64,000 nucleotides of DNA from Mucilaginibacter rigui (GTDB taxonomy: Bacteria; Bacteroidota; Bacteroidia; Sphingobacteriales; Sphingobacteriaceae): the NCBI RefSeq assembly GCF_014773275.1, contig NZ_JACWMW010000004.1, forward strand, positions 248,001 through 312,000, written 5' to 3'. Shown piece by piece: positions 52,913 to 62,025 of the stretch (position 1 is its first letter; every line of letters starts with the position of its first letter). Under the pieces are notes generated by a model. It searched no databases. It was not told the origin of the DNA and saw only the letters and a program-made list of their open reading frames with translations. The position numbers and the translations under genes are program-made.

Positions 52913-53737
52913 TTACTCCCTTTTGCGTTTTAATGAGTACGATGGCTTGTTAGATTTTACCTGTTCGGCGCTATCATATAAGCTCAGTGTTTTTTTATTA
53001 ATAATAAACGAGTAAGCTTTTTGCCCTTTGCCATTAAGGTTAAATATGATCTCGTCATGGCTGTGGTCCGGGTCGGCTATCATGTCGTTTTGTACGTAGT
53101 AGGTAGTTAAGCCGGGTAGGCCGCTTACTTTGCCATCGTCGGTAAATACAGCATATATCTTTTTGCCGGCTGCATCTGTGCCCTCATACTTACCCGATAG
53201 GATGGCCTTATTGATAGCCATGCTCATTCCTGCGGCCAGGCCGCCAGCCGGTTTATCAGGCATTATTTTAATGTACTGGGCGGTAGCAGTTTCTTTGGTT
53301 TGCGGGTTATAATGATAAATGATGAGCGTGGTGTCGCCGTTTTTAAGTTTATAACTCAGTTCATCATTACCAAATTCAATAGTAGTAGTGTTTTTACCCG
53401 GCTGAAAGTTTAGAGAAACATTGGCACCTTCGTGGTTATTTAAAACAACGGGTACCATAATGCTGTCGCCTTTAAGCTGGGCGGTATCAATATACATAAT
53501 GGTAACGCCGGTGCCATTATCAACCGCTTCTAAGGGCGATTTGCTCTTCTTTACCTTTTTAATGTAGTCTTTTTTTACCCACATGCCGTTTATCAGGGGT
53601 TTAAACTGATGCAGTAAAGCCTGGCTTTGATCCAGCGGTTTGCCGGTGCCGGTTGTATCCTGGTCGGTATCGGCGGTTTTGCTTTTGCACGATAGAAATA
53701 TACTGAGTATAAGCAGGGGGCAGATAATTCTTTTCAT
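52913..53737 (-). CDS. Hypothetical lipoprotein, 274 residues
   Basis: A predicted lipoprotein: lipobox Cys C17 in SIFLSCKSK, then a Thr/Asp-rich linker and a beta-rich body (GKYEGTDAAGKKIYAVFTDDGKVSGLPGLTTYYVQNDMIADPDHS). ATG at 53737 chosen over a longer frame because it gives the lipobox directly. No family recognised. It ends 2 bases from the convergent dehydrogenase stop. Confidence 0.75.
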   Translation of the reverse strand: MKRIICPLLILSIFLSCKSKTADTDQDTTGTGKPLDQSQALLHQFKPLINGMWVKKDYIKKVKKSKSPLEAVDNGTGVTIMYIDTAQLKGDSIMVPVVLNNHEGANVSLNFQPGKNTTTIEFGNDELSYKLKNGDTTLIIYHYNPQTKETATAQYIKIMPDKPAGGLAAGMSMAINKAILSGKYEGTDAAGKKIYAVFTDDGKVSGLPGLTTYYVQNDMIADPDHSHDEIIFNLNGKGQKAYSFIINKKTLSLYDSAEQVKSNKPSYSLKRKRE

Positions 53738-53906
53738 GTAAACGTATTGGTTAACCCCAAGGTAATGAATTATGGCGTTATACACAGTTTAAAACGGTTT
53801 TTATAGATAAAAGTTGTATGGTATTTTATGTAATACTGTTGTTTTACCAGCATGTATTTTAGTTTGTTCAGCATCAGTATTGAATTATGACAAGATAGCA
53901 ACGTTT

Positions 53907-53933
53907 TAACTTCAAACTTCTTTCGTATTTTTG
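53907..53933 (+). promoter_or_regulatory. Candidate promoter of ispG
   Basis: TATTTTTG (53926-53933) matches the Bacteroidota -7 consensus TAnnTTTG exactly, 25 bases before the ispG start. The -33 element is weak (gtttt around 53903-53907). Confidence 0.5.
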
Positions 53934-53958
53934 CATCTTATTAATTCCATCCCTGCAA

Positions 53959-55965
53959 ATGAATGCTGATGCTGTGAAAATGCTGCAAGGCCGTTACTGT
54001 AACTCATTAACCGATTATTCGCGTTTTGTGACCCGCGAGGTTGCCATCGGCGATGTGCCAATGGGCGGCAATAACCCTATCCGTATCCAAAGCATGACCA
54101 CAACCGACACCATGGATACCATAGGTACGGTTGAGCAAACCATCCGCATGGTTGATGCCGGTTGCGAGTATGTACGCATCACCGCACCCAGCATTAAAGA
54201 AGCAAACAACCTTGCCGAGATAAAAAAGCAACTGCGCCAGCGTGGTTACAATGTACCGCTGGTTGCCGATATACATTTTACCCCCAATGCGGCCGAGGTA
54301 GCCGCCCGTATTGTTGAAAAGGTACGCGTAAACCCCGGCAACTACGCCGATAAAAAGAAATTTGACCAAATAGAATATACCGACCTGGAATACCAGGGCG
54401 AGCTTGACCGTATCTTTCAGAAATTTACCCCGCTGGTAAACATCTGTAAAGAATATGGTACTGCCATGCGTATTGGCACCAACCATGGTTCGTTGAGCGA
54501 CCGTATTATGAGCCGCTACGGCGATACCCCGCAGGGCATGGTAGAGAGCGCTATGGAGTTTATCCGCATGTGCGAAACATTGGGGTATTATAGCCTGGTG
54601 GTGAGCATGAAGAGCAGTAACCCGCAGGTAATGGTACAGGCCTACCGCCTGCTGGTGCAAACCATGGTGGCCGAAGGGATGAACTACCCGCTGCACCTGG
54701 GCGTAACCGAAGCCGGCGACGGCGAGGATGGCCGCATCAAATCTGCCGTGGGCATAGGTACTTTACTGGAAGATGGCCTGGGCGATACCGTACGGGTTTC
54801 CCTTACCGAAGAACCCGAAGCCGAGGCCCCGGTGGCCATTGCATTGGTGAAGAGATATACGGAGAGAAGTCAAAAGTCAAAAGTCGAAAGTCAAAAACCG
54901 GCTCAAGACTTAGAGCTTCAGACTTCAAACTTAAAATACTCTCCTTACGAATACAAAAAACGCGACACCTACGAGGCTAACGCCTTTATAGGCGGGCACA
55001 TGGTGCCCAGGGTGGTGGTTGATCTGTCGCAAGCTAATTTAAAAGACCCTGCAGTGATGAATGATGCAGGCTACCTGTATTCGGCCCTGCTTGATAAATA
55101 TAACATGGCCGAGCAATCGGTAGATTTTGTTTACCTGGGCGATAGCCTGCCATCGTTTACCTTACCGGGTAACCTTAAGCAGCTTTATCATTACCCAACC
55201 TGGCAAAAACTGGTTAATAAAACCCTTTGCCACCCGGTGTTCGCCCTGGATGAATATATACAGGCCGGTACCGACCGTACATCAGCGTTGAACCTGGTCC
55301 GCATAAAAAATGCCGATCTGGAATCAGAAGCATTCGGGTTGATCCCGCTTGATAGATCGCTGGTTTTTGTGCTGGAGACTGACGAACTGCATGGTATGGC
55401 CGACCAGCGCGCTTTTTTCCTGAAACTACAGGAAATGGAGCTGGATGTGCCGGTTATTGTTAAACGCGGATACTCTTTTGATACTGAGGACTTAGAGCTT
55501 AATACTCAAGACTTACAACTATTTGCAGGTACCGATCTCGGCGCTTTATTGGTTGATGGTTTTGGCGACGGCATCTGGATAGATGCGCCACAGGTACCAA
55601 CCTGTGTTATTACGTCAACCGCTTTTGGCATACTGCAGGCAACCCGTTCGCGTATCTCAAAAACAGAATATATATCCTGCCCAAGTTGCGGGCGCACACT
55701 GTTCGACCTCATGATAACTACGCAGATGATCCGCAGCCGTACAAGTCACCTTAAAGGGCTTAAGATCGGCATCATGGGCTGCATTGTAAATGGCCCCGGC
55801 GAAATGGCCGATGCTGATTATGGCTACGTTGGCTCGGGTACGGATAAGGTAACCTTATACCGCGGGCAGCAGGCTGTTAAGAAGAATATCAGTTCGGCCA
55901 ATGCGTTAGATGAACTCATCGGCATCATCAAAGGCGATGGTAACTGGATAGAACCTGCCGAATAA
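53959..55965 (+). CDS. ispG: 4-hydroxy-3-methylbut-2-enyl diphosphate synthase
   Basis: A 668-residue enzyme of the MEP isoprenoid pathway, in the long three-domain form of Bacteroidota and plants. N-terminal TIM barrel (about 20-300; RIQSMTTTDTMDT, VPLVADIHF), insert domain (about 330-540), C-terminal iron-sulfur domain with cluster ligands C574, C577 (ISCPSCGRTL), C608 and E615 (GCIVNGPGE). The junction at residues 303-328 (RSQKSKVESQKPAQDLEL) is encoded by intergenic-type repeat DNA, and a related stretch is at about 510-521. All catalytic residues remain, so the enzyme should be active. Confidence 0.96.
   Translation: MNADAVKMLQGRYCNSLTDYSRFVTREVAIGDVPMGGNNPIRIQSMTTTDTMDTIGTVEQTIRMVDAGCEYVRITAPSIKEANNLAEIKKQLRQRGYNVPLVADIHFTPNAAEVAARIVEKVRVNPGNYADKKKFDQIEYTDLEYQGELDRIFQKFTPLVNICKEYGTAMRIGTNHGSLSDRIMSRYGDTPQGMVESAMEFIRMCETLGYYSLVVSMKSSNPQVMVQAYRLLVQTMVAEGMNYPLHLGVTEAGDGEDGRIKSAVGIGTLLEDGLGDTVRVSLTEEPEAEAPVAIALVKRYTERSQKSKVESQKPAQDLELQTSNLKYSPYEYKKRDTYEANAFIGGHMVPRVVVDLSQANLKDPAVMNDAGYLYSALLDKYNMAEQSVDFVYLGDSLPSFTLPGNLKQLYHYPTWQKLVNKTLCHPVFALDEYIQAGTDRTSALNLVRIKNADLESEAFGLIPLDRSLVFVLETDELHGMADQRAFFLKLQEMELDVPVIVKRGYSFDTEDLELNTQDLQLFAGTDLGALLVDGFGDGIWIDAPQVPTCVITSTAFGILQATRSRISKTEYISCPSCGRTLFDLMITTQMIRSRTSHLKGLKIGIMGCIVNGPGEMADADYGYVGSGTDKVTLYRGQQAVKKNISSANALDELIGIIKGDGNWIEPAE
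54866..54945. repeat. Intergenic-type repeat DNA within ispG
   Basis: agaagtcaaaagtcaaaagtcgaaagtcaaaa is a tandem (A)AAGTC repeat followed by ctcaagacttagagcttcagacttcaaactt. The word gacttagagctt recurs inside the same gene at 55489-55500. Both stay in frame with no stop. Confidence 0.75.
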
Positions 55966-55970
55966 AAATA

Positions 55971-56000
55971 AGAGAGCCTGCCTCGCGCCGGCTCTCTCTT
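55971..56000. terminator. Bidirectional terminator of ispG and the 103-residue gene
   Basis: Arms agagagcc and ggctctct around a GC-rich 11-base loop with flanking A and T runs, between the convergent genes. Confidence 0.8.
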
Positions 56001-56029
56001 CACTTAACTGTTTTTCAAAAAAAACTTCT

Positions 56030-56341
56030 TTATTGTTTTATGCTTAATGCCAGGCCTAACAGGTTGGCATTTTTTATATCACTGCGCTGTGCATAAAGTT
56101 TTTCGCAGGCAAGGTTAAGTGCCTCACGTACGTATTTCTTTTTTACATCAAGTTTGCCGTAAATGGTTTCCTGGTAAATAAGCTGTGATTTATTATCATA
56201 AAACTTTACCGTGTTAATTTTAGGCTGATAAACAGTGCTTTCTACCACCCACGAAACAGGTTGTGGTACCGATGGCGTTTGGGCATAAGTATTAGTGGCA
56301 TATATCGCAATAGCGGTTAATGTTATCATGAGTTTTTTCAT
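56030..56341 (-). CDS. Small secreted protein, 103 residues
   Basis: Exported protein with signal peptide about 1-20 (ATNTYAQ) and a mixed alpha/beta body (VVESTVYQPKINTVKFYDNKSQLIYQETIYGKLD). No cysteine. No family recognised. Convergent with ispG. Confidence 0.7.
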   Translation of the reverse strand: MKKLMITLTAIAIYATNTYAQTPSVPQPVSWVVESTVYQPKINTVKFYDNKSQLIYQETIYGKLDVKKKYVREALNLACEKLYAQRSDIKNANLLGLALSIKQ

Positions 56342-56581
56342 ACTGTTTGTTTTAAAATGATGAAACTAAAATATCAGTGTATCAAACCATTAAAAAGGCA
56401 AAGCGATATAAACCGGCTAATTGCCTACAAACGGTAACTTATTGGATATGATAAGCGTCTGTATAGTAAATACTAACACAAGGGTTAATAACGATGCAGT
56501 CTGTCTTTAATAACGTGCCGTTTGTCGATTTTAGGGGATACCCCGTTATATTTTGGATGCAATAGCTGTAATTTAGTGACT

Positions 56582-57706
56582 ATGAACGCGGCGAGTTTTA
56601 AACCAGGAGATCTGCATATACCCCGGGTGTTGCAGCATATTATTTTTTGGGTGCTTGTTATGCTTGCATTAACGGTTATATATTCTGTGCAGGTTAGTAT
56701 GGCAGTTTCTTTCAGGAACAATCTTTTTTATGCGCCTGTACAAATTGCCTATTACTATGTAATTGCCTATTGGGTAGTGCCCGCGTATTTGTTTAAGGGG
56801 AAATACATTAAGTTTATTGTGTTATCGGTGGTTGTTGCTGTGGTATCAATGTTGCTTAGCCGTTCAAGCGGGCTAATATTTGTTATCCCCTACATGATAA
56901 AAACACAACATATCACCGACCCTGATTACCTGAGCATCAACAATAGGCCGTTTTTTCAATCGTTATTTAATACGGTAGGGCTTGTAAACGCATTTAAAGG
57001 CACCAACCTAATTATAGGTTTTGTGCTGGCCGTTAAGCTTTTTAAAATGTGGTATGAGCGTAAACAGGCTGCTTTAGAGGCCGAACTTGGTGCATTAAAA
57101 GCACAGGTACACCCTCATTTTTTGTTTAATACACTCAATAACCTTTACGCGCTAAGTTTAAACAATTCACCAAAATCGCCTGAGCTGATCCTGGGGTTGT
57201 CGGGCATATTGCGCTATATGCTTTATGAGTGCAGCACGGATGAAGTACCCTTAGAGAAAGAGGTGTTTATGATGCAGCAATATGTTAACCTTGAAAAATT
57301 GCGCTACGAAGACAGGATAGACATCAACTTTAATATCAGCGGAAACTTAAAGAATAAGCAGATAGCGCCTTTAATTATTTTGCCTTTTATTGAAAATGCC
57401 TTTAAGCATGGCGCAAGCGAAACTACCGGGCAGGTATGGGTTAATGTTGATATTGCCGTGAGGGATAACTGGGTTAAACTTAAGGTAGCAAATAATAACC
57501 CGCCTAAAAACACCCCCGGCGATATGGGGGCGGGGATTGGCTTAAGTAATGTTATTAAACGGCTAAACCTGCTTTACCCCGGTACGCATTATTTAAAAAT
57601 TATGGATGAGGAAGATACCTTCCTGATTGTGCTGGATGTTGAAATGTCGCCGGTAGTGCAGCCCGCCAAACAAGCCCAATTATCAAAGCAATTAGTACCC
57701 GCATGA
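56582..57706 (+). CDS. LytS-type sensor histidine kinase
   Basis: A 374-residue membrane kinase: four hydrophobic helices (about 15-150), then a His_kinase domain with phospho-accepting His about 178 in AQVHPHFLFNTLNNLYAL and an HATPase domain ending DMGAGIGLSNVIKRLNLLYPG. ATG at 56582 chosen; an earlier start (56522) would add an unlikely extension. The stop overlaps the response regulator start (ATGA, 57703-57706), so they form a coupled pair. Confidence 0.92.
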   Translation: MNAASFKPGDLHIPRVLQHIIFWVLVMLALTVIYSVQVSMAVSFRNNLFYAPVQIAYYYVIAYWVVPAYLFKGKYIKFIVLSVVVAVVSMLLSRSSGLIFVIPYMIKTQHITDPDYLSINNRPFFQSLFNTVGLVNAFKGTNLIIGFVLAVKLFKMWYERKQAALEAELGALKAQVHPHFLFNTLNNLYALSLNNSPKSPELILGLSGILRYMLYECSTDEVPLEKEVFMMQQYVNLEKLRYEDRIDINFNISGNLKNKQIAPLIILPFIENAFKHGASETTGQVWVNVDIAVRDNWVKLKVANNNPPKNTPGDMGAGIGLSNVIKRLNLLYPGTHYLKIMDEEDTFLIVLDVEMSPVVQPAKQAQLSKQLVPA

Positions 57707-58434
57707 AAACACGTGTACTGATTGTTGATGACGAGCCTTATGCTATCGAGATCATAGAAGGCTATCTTGCTAAATTCAGCGAGATGGAACTGGTTGGCAA
57801 ATACGGCGATGCCATACAAGCTTTCCAGCTATTGCAGCAAAAACCGGTAGACCTGATGTTTTTAGATATCCAGATGCCGGGCATAAAAGGTACCGACCTG
57901 CTAAGGAGCCTTAAAAACCCGCCCAAGGTTATATTTACCACCGCTTATAGCGAATATGCTTTGGAGGGCTTTGAGCTGAACGCCATAGATTACCTGTTAA
58001 AGCCCATATCGTTTGAGCGCTTTATGCGCGCTATAGATAAGGTTTACCAATTACAGGATAACAGGGCCAAAACCATGGTTGCCCATGAAGTACCGGTTGG
58101 CGACCATGAAGCCTTTATTTACCTGAAAGTTGAACGTAAAACCGTAAAGGTAAATATTAACGATATTTTATGGGTAGAAAGCCTGCGCGATTATGTGAAG
58201 GTAATTACCAAAGAGCAAACCTACATTAGCAAGCAAAAGATAAGCCTGCTGGAAGAAATGCTGCCCGAGAGTAAGTTTATACGCATCCACCGGTCGTTTT
58301 TAATAGCACTGGATAAGATAGATTCTTTTTACTCCTACCGCCTGGATATTAACGGGCATGAGTTGCCGATAGGCCGCAATTACAAGCAGGAAGTACAAAA
58401 AAGGCTAAAAGCCGGGCAGTTTCAGTTTAGTTGA
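57703..58434 (+). CDS. LytTR family response regulator
   Basis: A 243-residue DNA-binding regulator: receiver domain (1-115) with acceptor D55 in LMFLDIQMPG and conserved T/K (TTAYSEYA, LLKPIS), linker, and LytTR domain (about 140-240; VNINDILWVESLRDYVKVIT, LPIGRNYKQEVQKRL). Cognate of the kinase overlapping its start. Target genes not evident. Confidence 0.94.
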   Translation: MKTRVLIVDDEPYAIEIIEGYLAKFSEMELVGKYGDAIQAFQLLQQKPVDLMFLDIQMPGIKGTDLLRSLKNPPKVIFTTAYSEYALEGFELNAIDYLLKPISFERFMRAIDKVYQLQDNRAKTMVAHEVPVGDHEAFIYLKVERKTVKVNINDILWVESLRDYVKVITKEQTYISKQKISLLEEMLPESKFIRIHRSFLIALDKIDSFYSYRLDINGHELPIGRNYKQEVQKRLKAGQFQFS

Positions 58435-58465
58435 TATTCTTCGTTTGCTTTGCATCTATCGGTGT

Positions 58466-58527
58466 CGCAAGCTGAAAGCTTGCATTATGCTTTCACACAA
58501 GATACGCTGCGCTAATCTTGCGCGAGC
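58466..58527. repeat. Dispersed hairpin repeat, unit A
   Basis: 62-bp unit cgcaagctgaaagcttgcat...taatcttgcgcgagc. Differs from unit B at one position; inverted homolog at 13770-13845. Confidence 0.8.
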
Positions 58528-58558
58528 GGGGGTTATCATAAGGTCAGCTTTCAACTGA

Positions 58559-58620
58559 CGCAAGCTGAAAGTTTGCATTATGCTTTCACACAAGATACGC
58601 TGCGCTAATCTTGCGCGAGC
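58559..58620. repeat. Dispersed hairpin repeat, unit B
   Basis: Second 62-bp unit, same orientation as unit A, separated by 31 bases containing aggtcagctttcaactga, which also has its counterpart in the copy at 13829-13845. So the repeat unit is really about 93 bp. Confidence 0.8.
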
Positions 58621-58728
58621 AGGGTTTACTAAGTCTCAAAAGCCTCTTAAAATCCTGCCAACATGTCACCGAAAAGTAACCATGGCTGACTGTTTGGATA
58701 TTAACTGACATATGCGATATATTTTTTC

Positions 58729-58762
58729 TGCCAAATGCATATTGGCACAGGCATTGATAAAT
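58729..58762 (+). promoter_or_regulatory. dnaK upstream inverted repeat and sigma-54-like site
   Basis: The inverted repeat tgccaa-atgcata-ttggca (58729-58747) overlaps ttggcac-aggca-ttgat, close to the -24/-12 consensus TTGGCAC-N5-TTGCW (last C replaced by A). About 45-75 bases before the dnaK start. No HrcA/CIRCE element is seen. Confidence 0.35.
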
Positions 58763-58805
58763 AGGTGTAATAGCACTTAATTATTAAAAAAAATCAAATC
58801 ATAAT

Positions 58806-60713
58806 ATGTCTAAAATAATTGGAATTGACTTAGGAACAACAAACTCCTGCGTAGCTGTAATGGAAGGTAACGAACCTGTAGTTATTGCTAACAGCGAGGG
58901 AAAACGTACTACGCCTTCTGTTGTGGCTTTTGTTAACGATGGTGAGCGTAAGGTTGGTGACCCTGCAAAACGCCAGGCCATTACAAACCCAACAAAAACT
59001 ATTTATTCTATAAAGCGCTTTATGGGCAACAACTTTAACGAAGTTACCCAGGAAGTTGGCCGTGTACCATACAAAGTAGTTAAAGGCGACAACAACACCC
59101 CGCGTGTTGAAATTGGCGACCGTAAATATACCCCGCAAGAGATCTCTGCAATGATCCTTCAGAAAATGAAGAAAACTGCTGAGGACTTTTTGGGCCATGA
59201 AGTTACCGAAGCGGTTATTACCGTACCGGCTTATTTTAACGATGCTCAACGCCAGGCAACTAAAGAAGCCGGTGAAATTGCAGGTTTAAAGGTTCGCCGT
59301 ATCATTAACGAGCCTACTGCTGCTGCCCTTGCCTACGGTTTGGATAAAGCACACAAGGATATGAAAATTGCTGTGTTTGACTGTGGTGGTGGTACGCATG
59401 ACGTATCTGTACTGGAGTTGGGTGATGGCGTTTTCGAAGTAAAATCAACCGATGGTGATACTCACTTAGGCGGTGACGACTTTGACCAGGTTATTATTGA
59501 CTGGATGGCAGATGAATTTAAAAGCGACGAAGGTGTTGACCTGCGTAAAGACCCAATGGCTTTGCAACGTTTAAAAGAATCTGCCGAGAAAGCTAAGATT
59601 GAATTATCAAGCTCGACTCAAACAGAGATCAACTTACCATACATTACTGCCGGTGCCGAAGGCCCTAAACACCTGGTTAAAACCTTAACCCGTGCAAAAT
59701 TCGAGCAACTGGCCGATAGCCTGATCAAACGTACTATTGAGCCTTGTAAAACTGCTTTGAAAAACGCAGGTTACAGCACTTCAGATATCGACGAAGTTAT
59801 CTTGGTAGGTGGTTCAACCCGTATCCCTGCTATACAGGAAGCGGTACAAAAATTCTTTGGTAAAGCGCCGTCAAAAGGTGTTAACCCTGATGAAGTTGTT
59901 GCTATTGGTGCAGCTATACAGGGTGGTGTATTAACCGGCGAGGTTAAAGATGTGTTGTTGTTAGATGTTACCCCTTTATCATTGGGTATCGAAACTATGG
60001 GTGGTGTGATGACCAAACTGATCGAATCGAACACAACTATCCCAACCAAAAAATCAGAAACATTCTCTACAGCGTCTGATAGCCAGCCATCTGTTGAGAT
60101 CCACATATTACAGGGCGAGCGCCCAATGGCATCGGGTAACCGTACCATAGGCCGTTTCCACCTGGATGGTATACCACCGGCACCTCGCGGTGTTCCACAA
60201 ATTGAAGTAACCTTCGATATTGATGCAAACGGTATATTACATGTATCTGCAAAAGATAAAGCTACCGGTAAAGAGCAAAAGATCCGTATCGAAGCATCAT
60301 CAGGTTTAACCGATGCCGAGATCAAAAAGATGAAGGACGAAGCTGAAGCTAACGCCGACGCGGATCAAAAAGCGAAAGAAGAAGTTGAAAAACTGAACTC
60401 AGCTGATGCCCTGATCTTCTCTACCGAGAAACAATTGAAAGAGTACGGTGATAAGATCCCTGCCGATAAAAAAGGCGCTATCGAAGCCGGACTTGAGAAA
60501 TTAAAAACAGCTTATGCTGCTAAAGACCTGGCTGCTATTGAGCCTGCACAGGAAGAACTGAACGCTGCATGGACTGCTGCATCTGAAGATATGTACAAAG
60601 CATCTGCCGATGGCGGTGCGCAACCGGGTGCTGACGCAGGTCAGGCTGCCGGTGGCCAACCCGAAGGTGGTGCTGACAATGTAACAGATGTTGATTTTGA
60701 AGAGGTAAAATAA
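58806..60713 (+). CDS. dnaK: Chaperone DnaK (Hsp70)
   Basis: A 635-residue Hsp70 that folds and protects proteins with DnaJ and GrpE, which are not in this window. Signatures: [35 protein letters not shown] (His replacing the usual Phe) and [17 protein letters not shown]; substrate-binding domain from about 385 ([14 protein letters not shown]) and helical lid to a Gly/Ala-rich tail ending DVDFEEVK. Full length. Encoded alone, with its own terminator. Confidence 0.98.
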   Translation: MSKIIGIDLGTTNSCVAVMEGNEPVVIANSEGKRTTPSVVAFVNDGERKVGDPAKRQAITNPTKTIYSIKRFMGNNFNEVTQEVGRVPYKVVKGDNNTPRVEIGDRKYTPQEISAMILQKMKKTAEDFLGHEVTEAVITVPAYFNDAQRQATKEAGEIAGLKVRRIINEPTAAALAYGLDKAHKDMKIAVFDCGGGTHDVSVLELGDGVFEVKSTDGDTHLGGDDFDQVIIDWMADEFKSDEGVDLRKDPMALQRLKESAEKAKIELSSSTQTEINLPYITAGAEGPKHLVKTLTRAKFEQLADSLIKRTIEPCKTALKNAGYSTSDIDEVILVGGSTRIPAIQEAVQKFFGKAPSKGVNPDEVVAIGAAIQGGVLTGEVKDVLLLDVTPLSLGIETMGGVMTKLIESNTTIPTKKSETFSTASDSQPSVEIHILQGERPMASGNRTIGRFHLDGIPPAPRGVPQIEVTFDIDANGILHVSAKDKATGKEQKIRIEASSGLTDAEIKKMKDEAEANADADQKAKEEVEKLNSADALIFSTEKQLKEYGDKIPADKKGAIEAGLEKLKTAYAAKDLAAIEPAQEELNAAWTAASEDMYKASADGGAQPGADAGQAAGGQPEGGADNVTDVDFEEVK

Positions 60714-61020
60714 TTACCCCAACATATAGTAAAAAGGCTCCGAGCGATCGGGGCCTTTTTTTTTAATTTTATTCTGCGTTTATAATGGGCTTACTTTAAA
60801 GGGGAAATGATAATTCAAACCCTGTATGCTGCCAATGTTGGCGCGTTATTGCAATATTAAATAATAGGAAACTGCTGGTTATTAGGTTGTTAGCGGTGTT
60901 TGAGGGCGTTCACAGCAGTGAACGTGAACACTTATGATATTTTAGGGCGTTTTGGGGCGTTTAAAGAGCGTTTTTAGGCGATTGATTGTAGTTAAACACC
61001 CTCCCTATTAAAGTAGAATA
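60714..61020. other. 307-base intergenic region between dnaK and the receiver gene
   Basis: After the dnaK terminator, 60901-60985 contains a perfect inverted repeat cgttcac-agca-gtgaacg (60907-60924) and four to five degenerate copies of gggcgttt spaced 10-40 bases. No open frame seen. Confidence 0.5.
60731..60764 (+). terminator. Terminator of dnaK
   Basis: aaaaaggctccga-gcga-tcggggcctttttttt: GC stem (with one mismatch) and a long T-run 18 bases after the stop. Confidence 0.85.
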
Positions 61021-61380
61021 TTATGATATCAAATTATTCACCTTCTCCACCAATTCGTTCAAATCAAACGGTTTGTTGATGATCGCATCGCAGCCGTAAG
61101 CCCAAAGGTCGGCCTCGTGACTAATATAAGCCGAAAATATGATAACGGGTACATTGCTAAATTTGGGATGTGCTTTAATAGACTGGCAAAGTTCGCCGCC
61201 ATTAAGGCCGGCTACACGGTAATCAAGTATTACCAGGTCGGGTTCAAACGATTCAAGCAGGGGCATTACATTTTCGCTTTCGCCTGTGCTTTTTACCTCA
61301 AAGTTTTCGTAGGTGAGGGTTTCGTGCACAATCGCAAGAATGTCCTGGTTGTCGTCTAATACTAAAATACGCTTTACCAT
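61021..61380 (-). CDS. Single-domain response regulator
   Basis: A 119-residue CheY-like receiver with no output domain: acidic pair D9-D10 in LVLDDNQD, acceptor D53 in LVILDYRVAG, T/S in IIFSAY and Lys in INKPFDLNEL. It would relay phosphate to a partner encoded elsewhere. No kinase adjacent. Confidence 0.92.
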   Translation of the reverse strand: MVKRILVLDDNQDILAIVHETLTYENFEVKSTGESENVMPLLESFEPDLVILDYRVAGLNGGELCQSIKAHPKFSNVPVIIFSAYISHEADLWAYGCDAIINKPFDLNELVEKVNNLIS

Positions 61381-61578
61381 GTTCAGTAGCTAAAAATCAA
61401 AAAAGTATATAAAGGTATCTAAGTAAGATGAAAAATATATGATACTTAGATATGTTGGGGACGGGCTGAAAAATAGAGATATATAATTATCTGATCGGCT
61501 TGCAGTCAAATGTAATGCAAAGATACATATAAGAATGTATTTTTTTGATATTGATGAGAGGAAGCATTATAAAACAAA

Positions 61579-61603
61579 AAACCCGCTTTTGGCGGGTTTT
61601 AAT
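61579..61603 (-). terminator. Terminator of the glycine-zipper gene
   Basis: aaacccgc-ttttg-gcgggttt just downstream (leftward) of the gene, with a T-run on the minus strand. Confidence 0.8.
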
Positions 61604-61608
61604 ATTAA

Positions 61609-61929
61609 TTAATATGGGTAGGCTTTACCCGGATGTGCACGTTTCCAGGCGCGGCGGCGTTCCAGCCATGCGGCATGTTTTCTTTTTTCTTCGCGTTTTC
61701 GGGCTTCATTACCAATAATGTAACCACCACCTGCACCAATGGCACCACCAATTACGGCACCACCAACGCTTTTACCTATTAAAGCACCCGCAACAGCACC
61801 ACCGGCACCTCCAATTATAGCGCCTTTACCTTGTTTACTTATTCCTTTTTTTTCCTGGGCCTGGGCATTTATGCTAACGGTAGACGTTAATGCCAATAGC
61901 AGGCTGCCTAACACGAATATCTTTTTCAT
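61609..61929 (-). CDS. Glycine-zipper domain envelope protein
   Basis: A 106-residue secreted protein: signal peptide about 1-24 (SINAQAQ), glycine-zipper repeats (about 33-78: GAIIGGAGGAVAGALIGKSVGGAVIGGAIGAGGGYIIG) and a basic C terminus (KRKHAAWLERRRAWKRAHPGKAYPY). Glycine zippers pack as membrane-associated hairpins, as in YMGG and SlyB-like proteins. ATG at 61929 chosen for the signal peptide. Function unknown. Confidence 0.82.
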   Translation of the reverse strand: MKKIFVLGSLLLALTSTVSINAQAQEKKGISKQGKGAIIGGAGGAVAGALIGKSVGGAVIGGAIGAGGGYIIGNEARKREEKRKHAAWLERRRAWKRAHPGKAYPY

Positions 61930-62025
61930 AATCATTGTACTTAAATAATAATTAACCATTGCAAATAGCAAGCCATATTGCTTACATAGTAATGGAGTAC
62001 TTAAAACGTGAATAGTTTAATACTC

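Larger units (their letters stand above)
58435..58805. other. 371-base intergenic region upstream of dnaK
   Basis: Left half is two near-identical repeat units; right half holds the dnaK promoter region with an inverted repeat at 58729-58747. No open frame. Confidence 0.6.

Noticed and set aside
54007-54696. 229-residue open frame on the minus strand inside ispG
   Set aside because: It lies wholly within the conserved TIM-barrel coding part of ispG; its product is His/Tyr-rich without recognisable motifs, an antisense shadow of codon bias.
59771-60325. 184-residue open frame opposite dnaK
   Set aside because: Antisense to the conserved DnaK substrate-binding region; no start signal or homology, a shadow.
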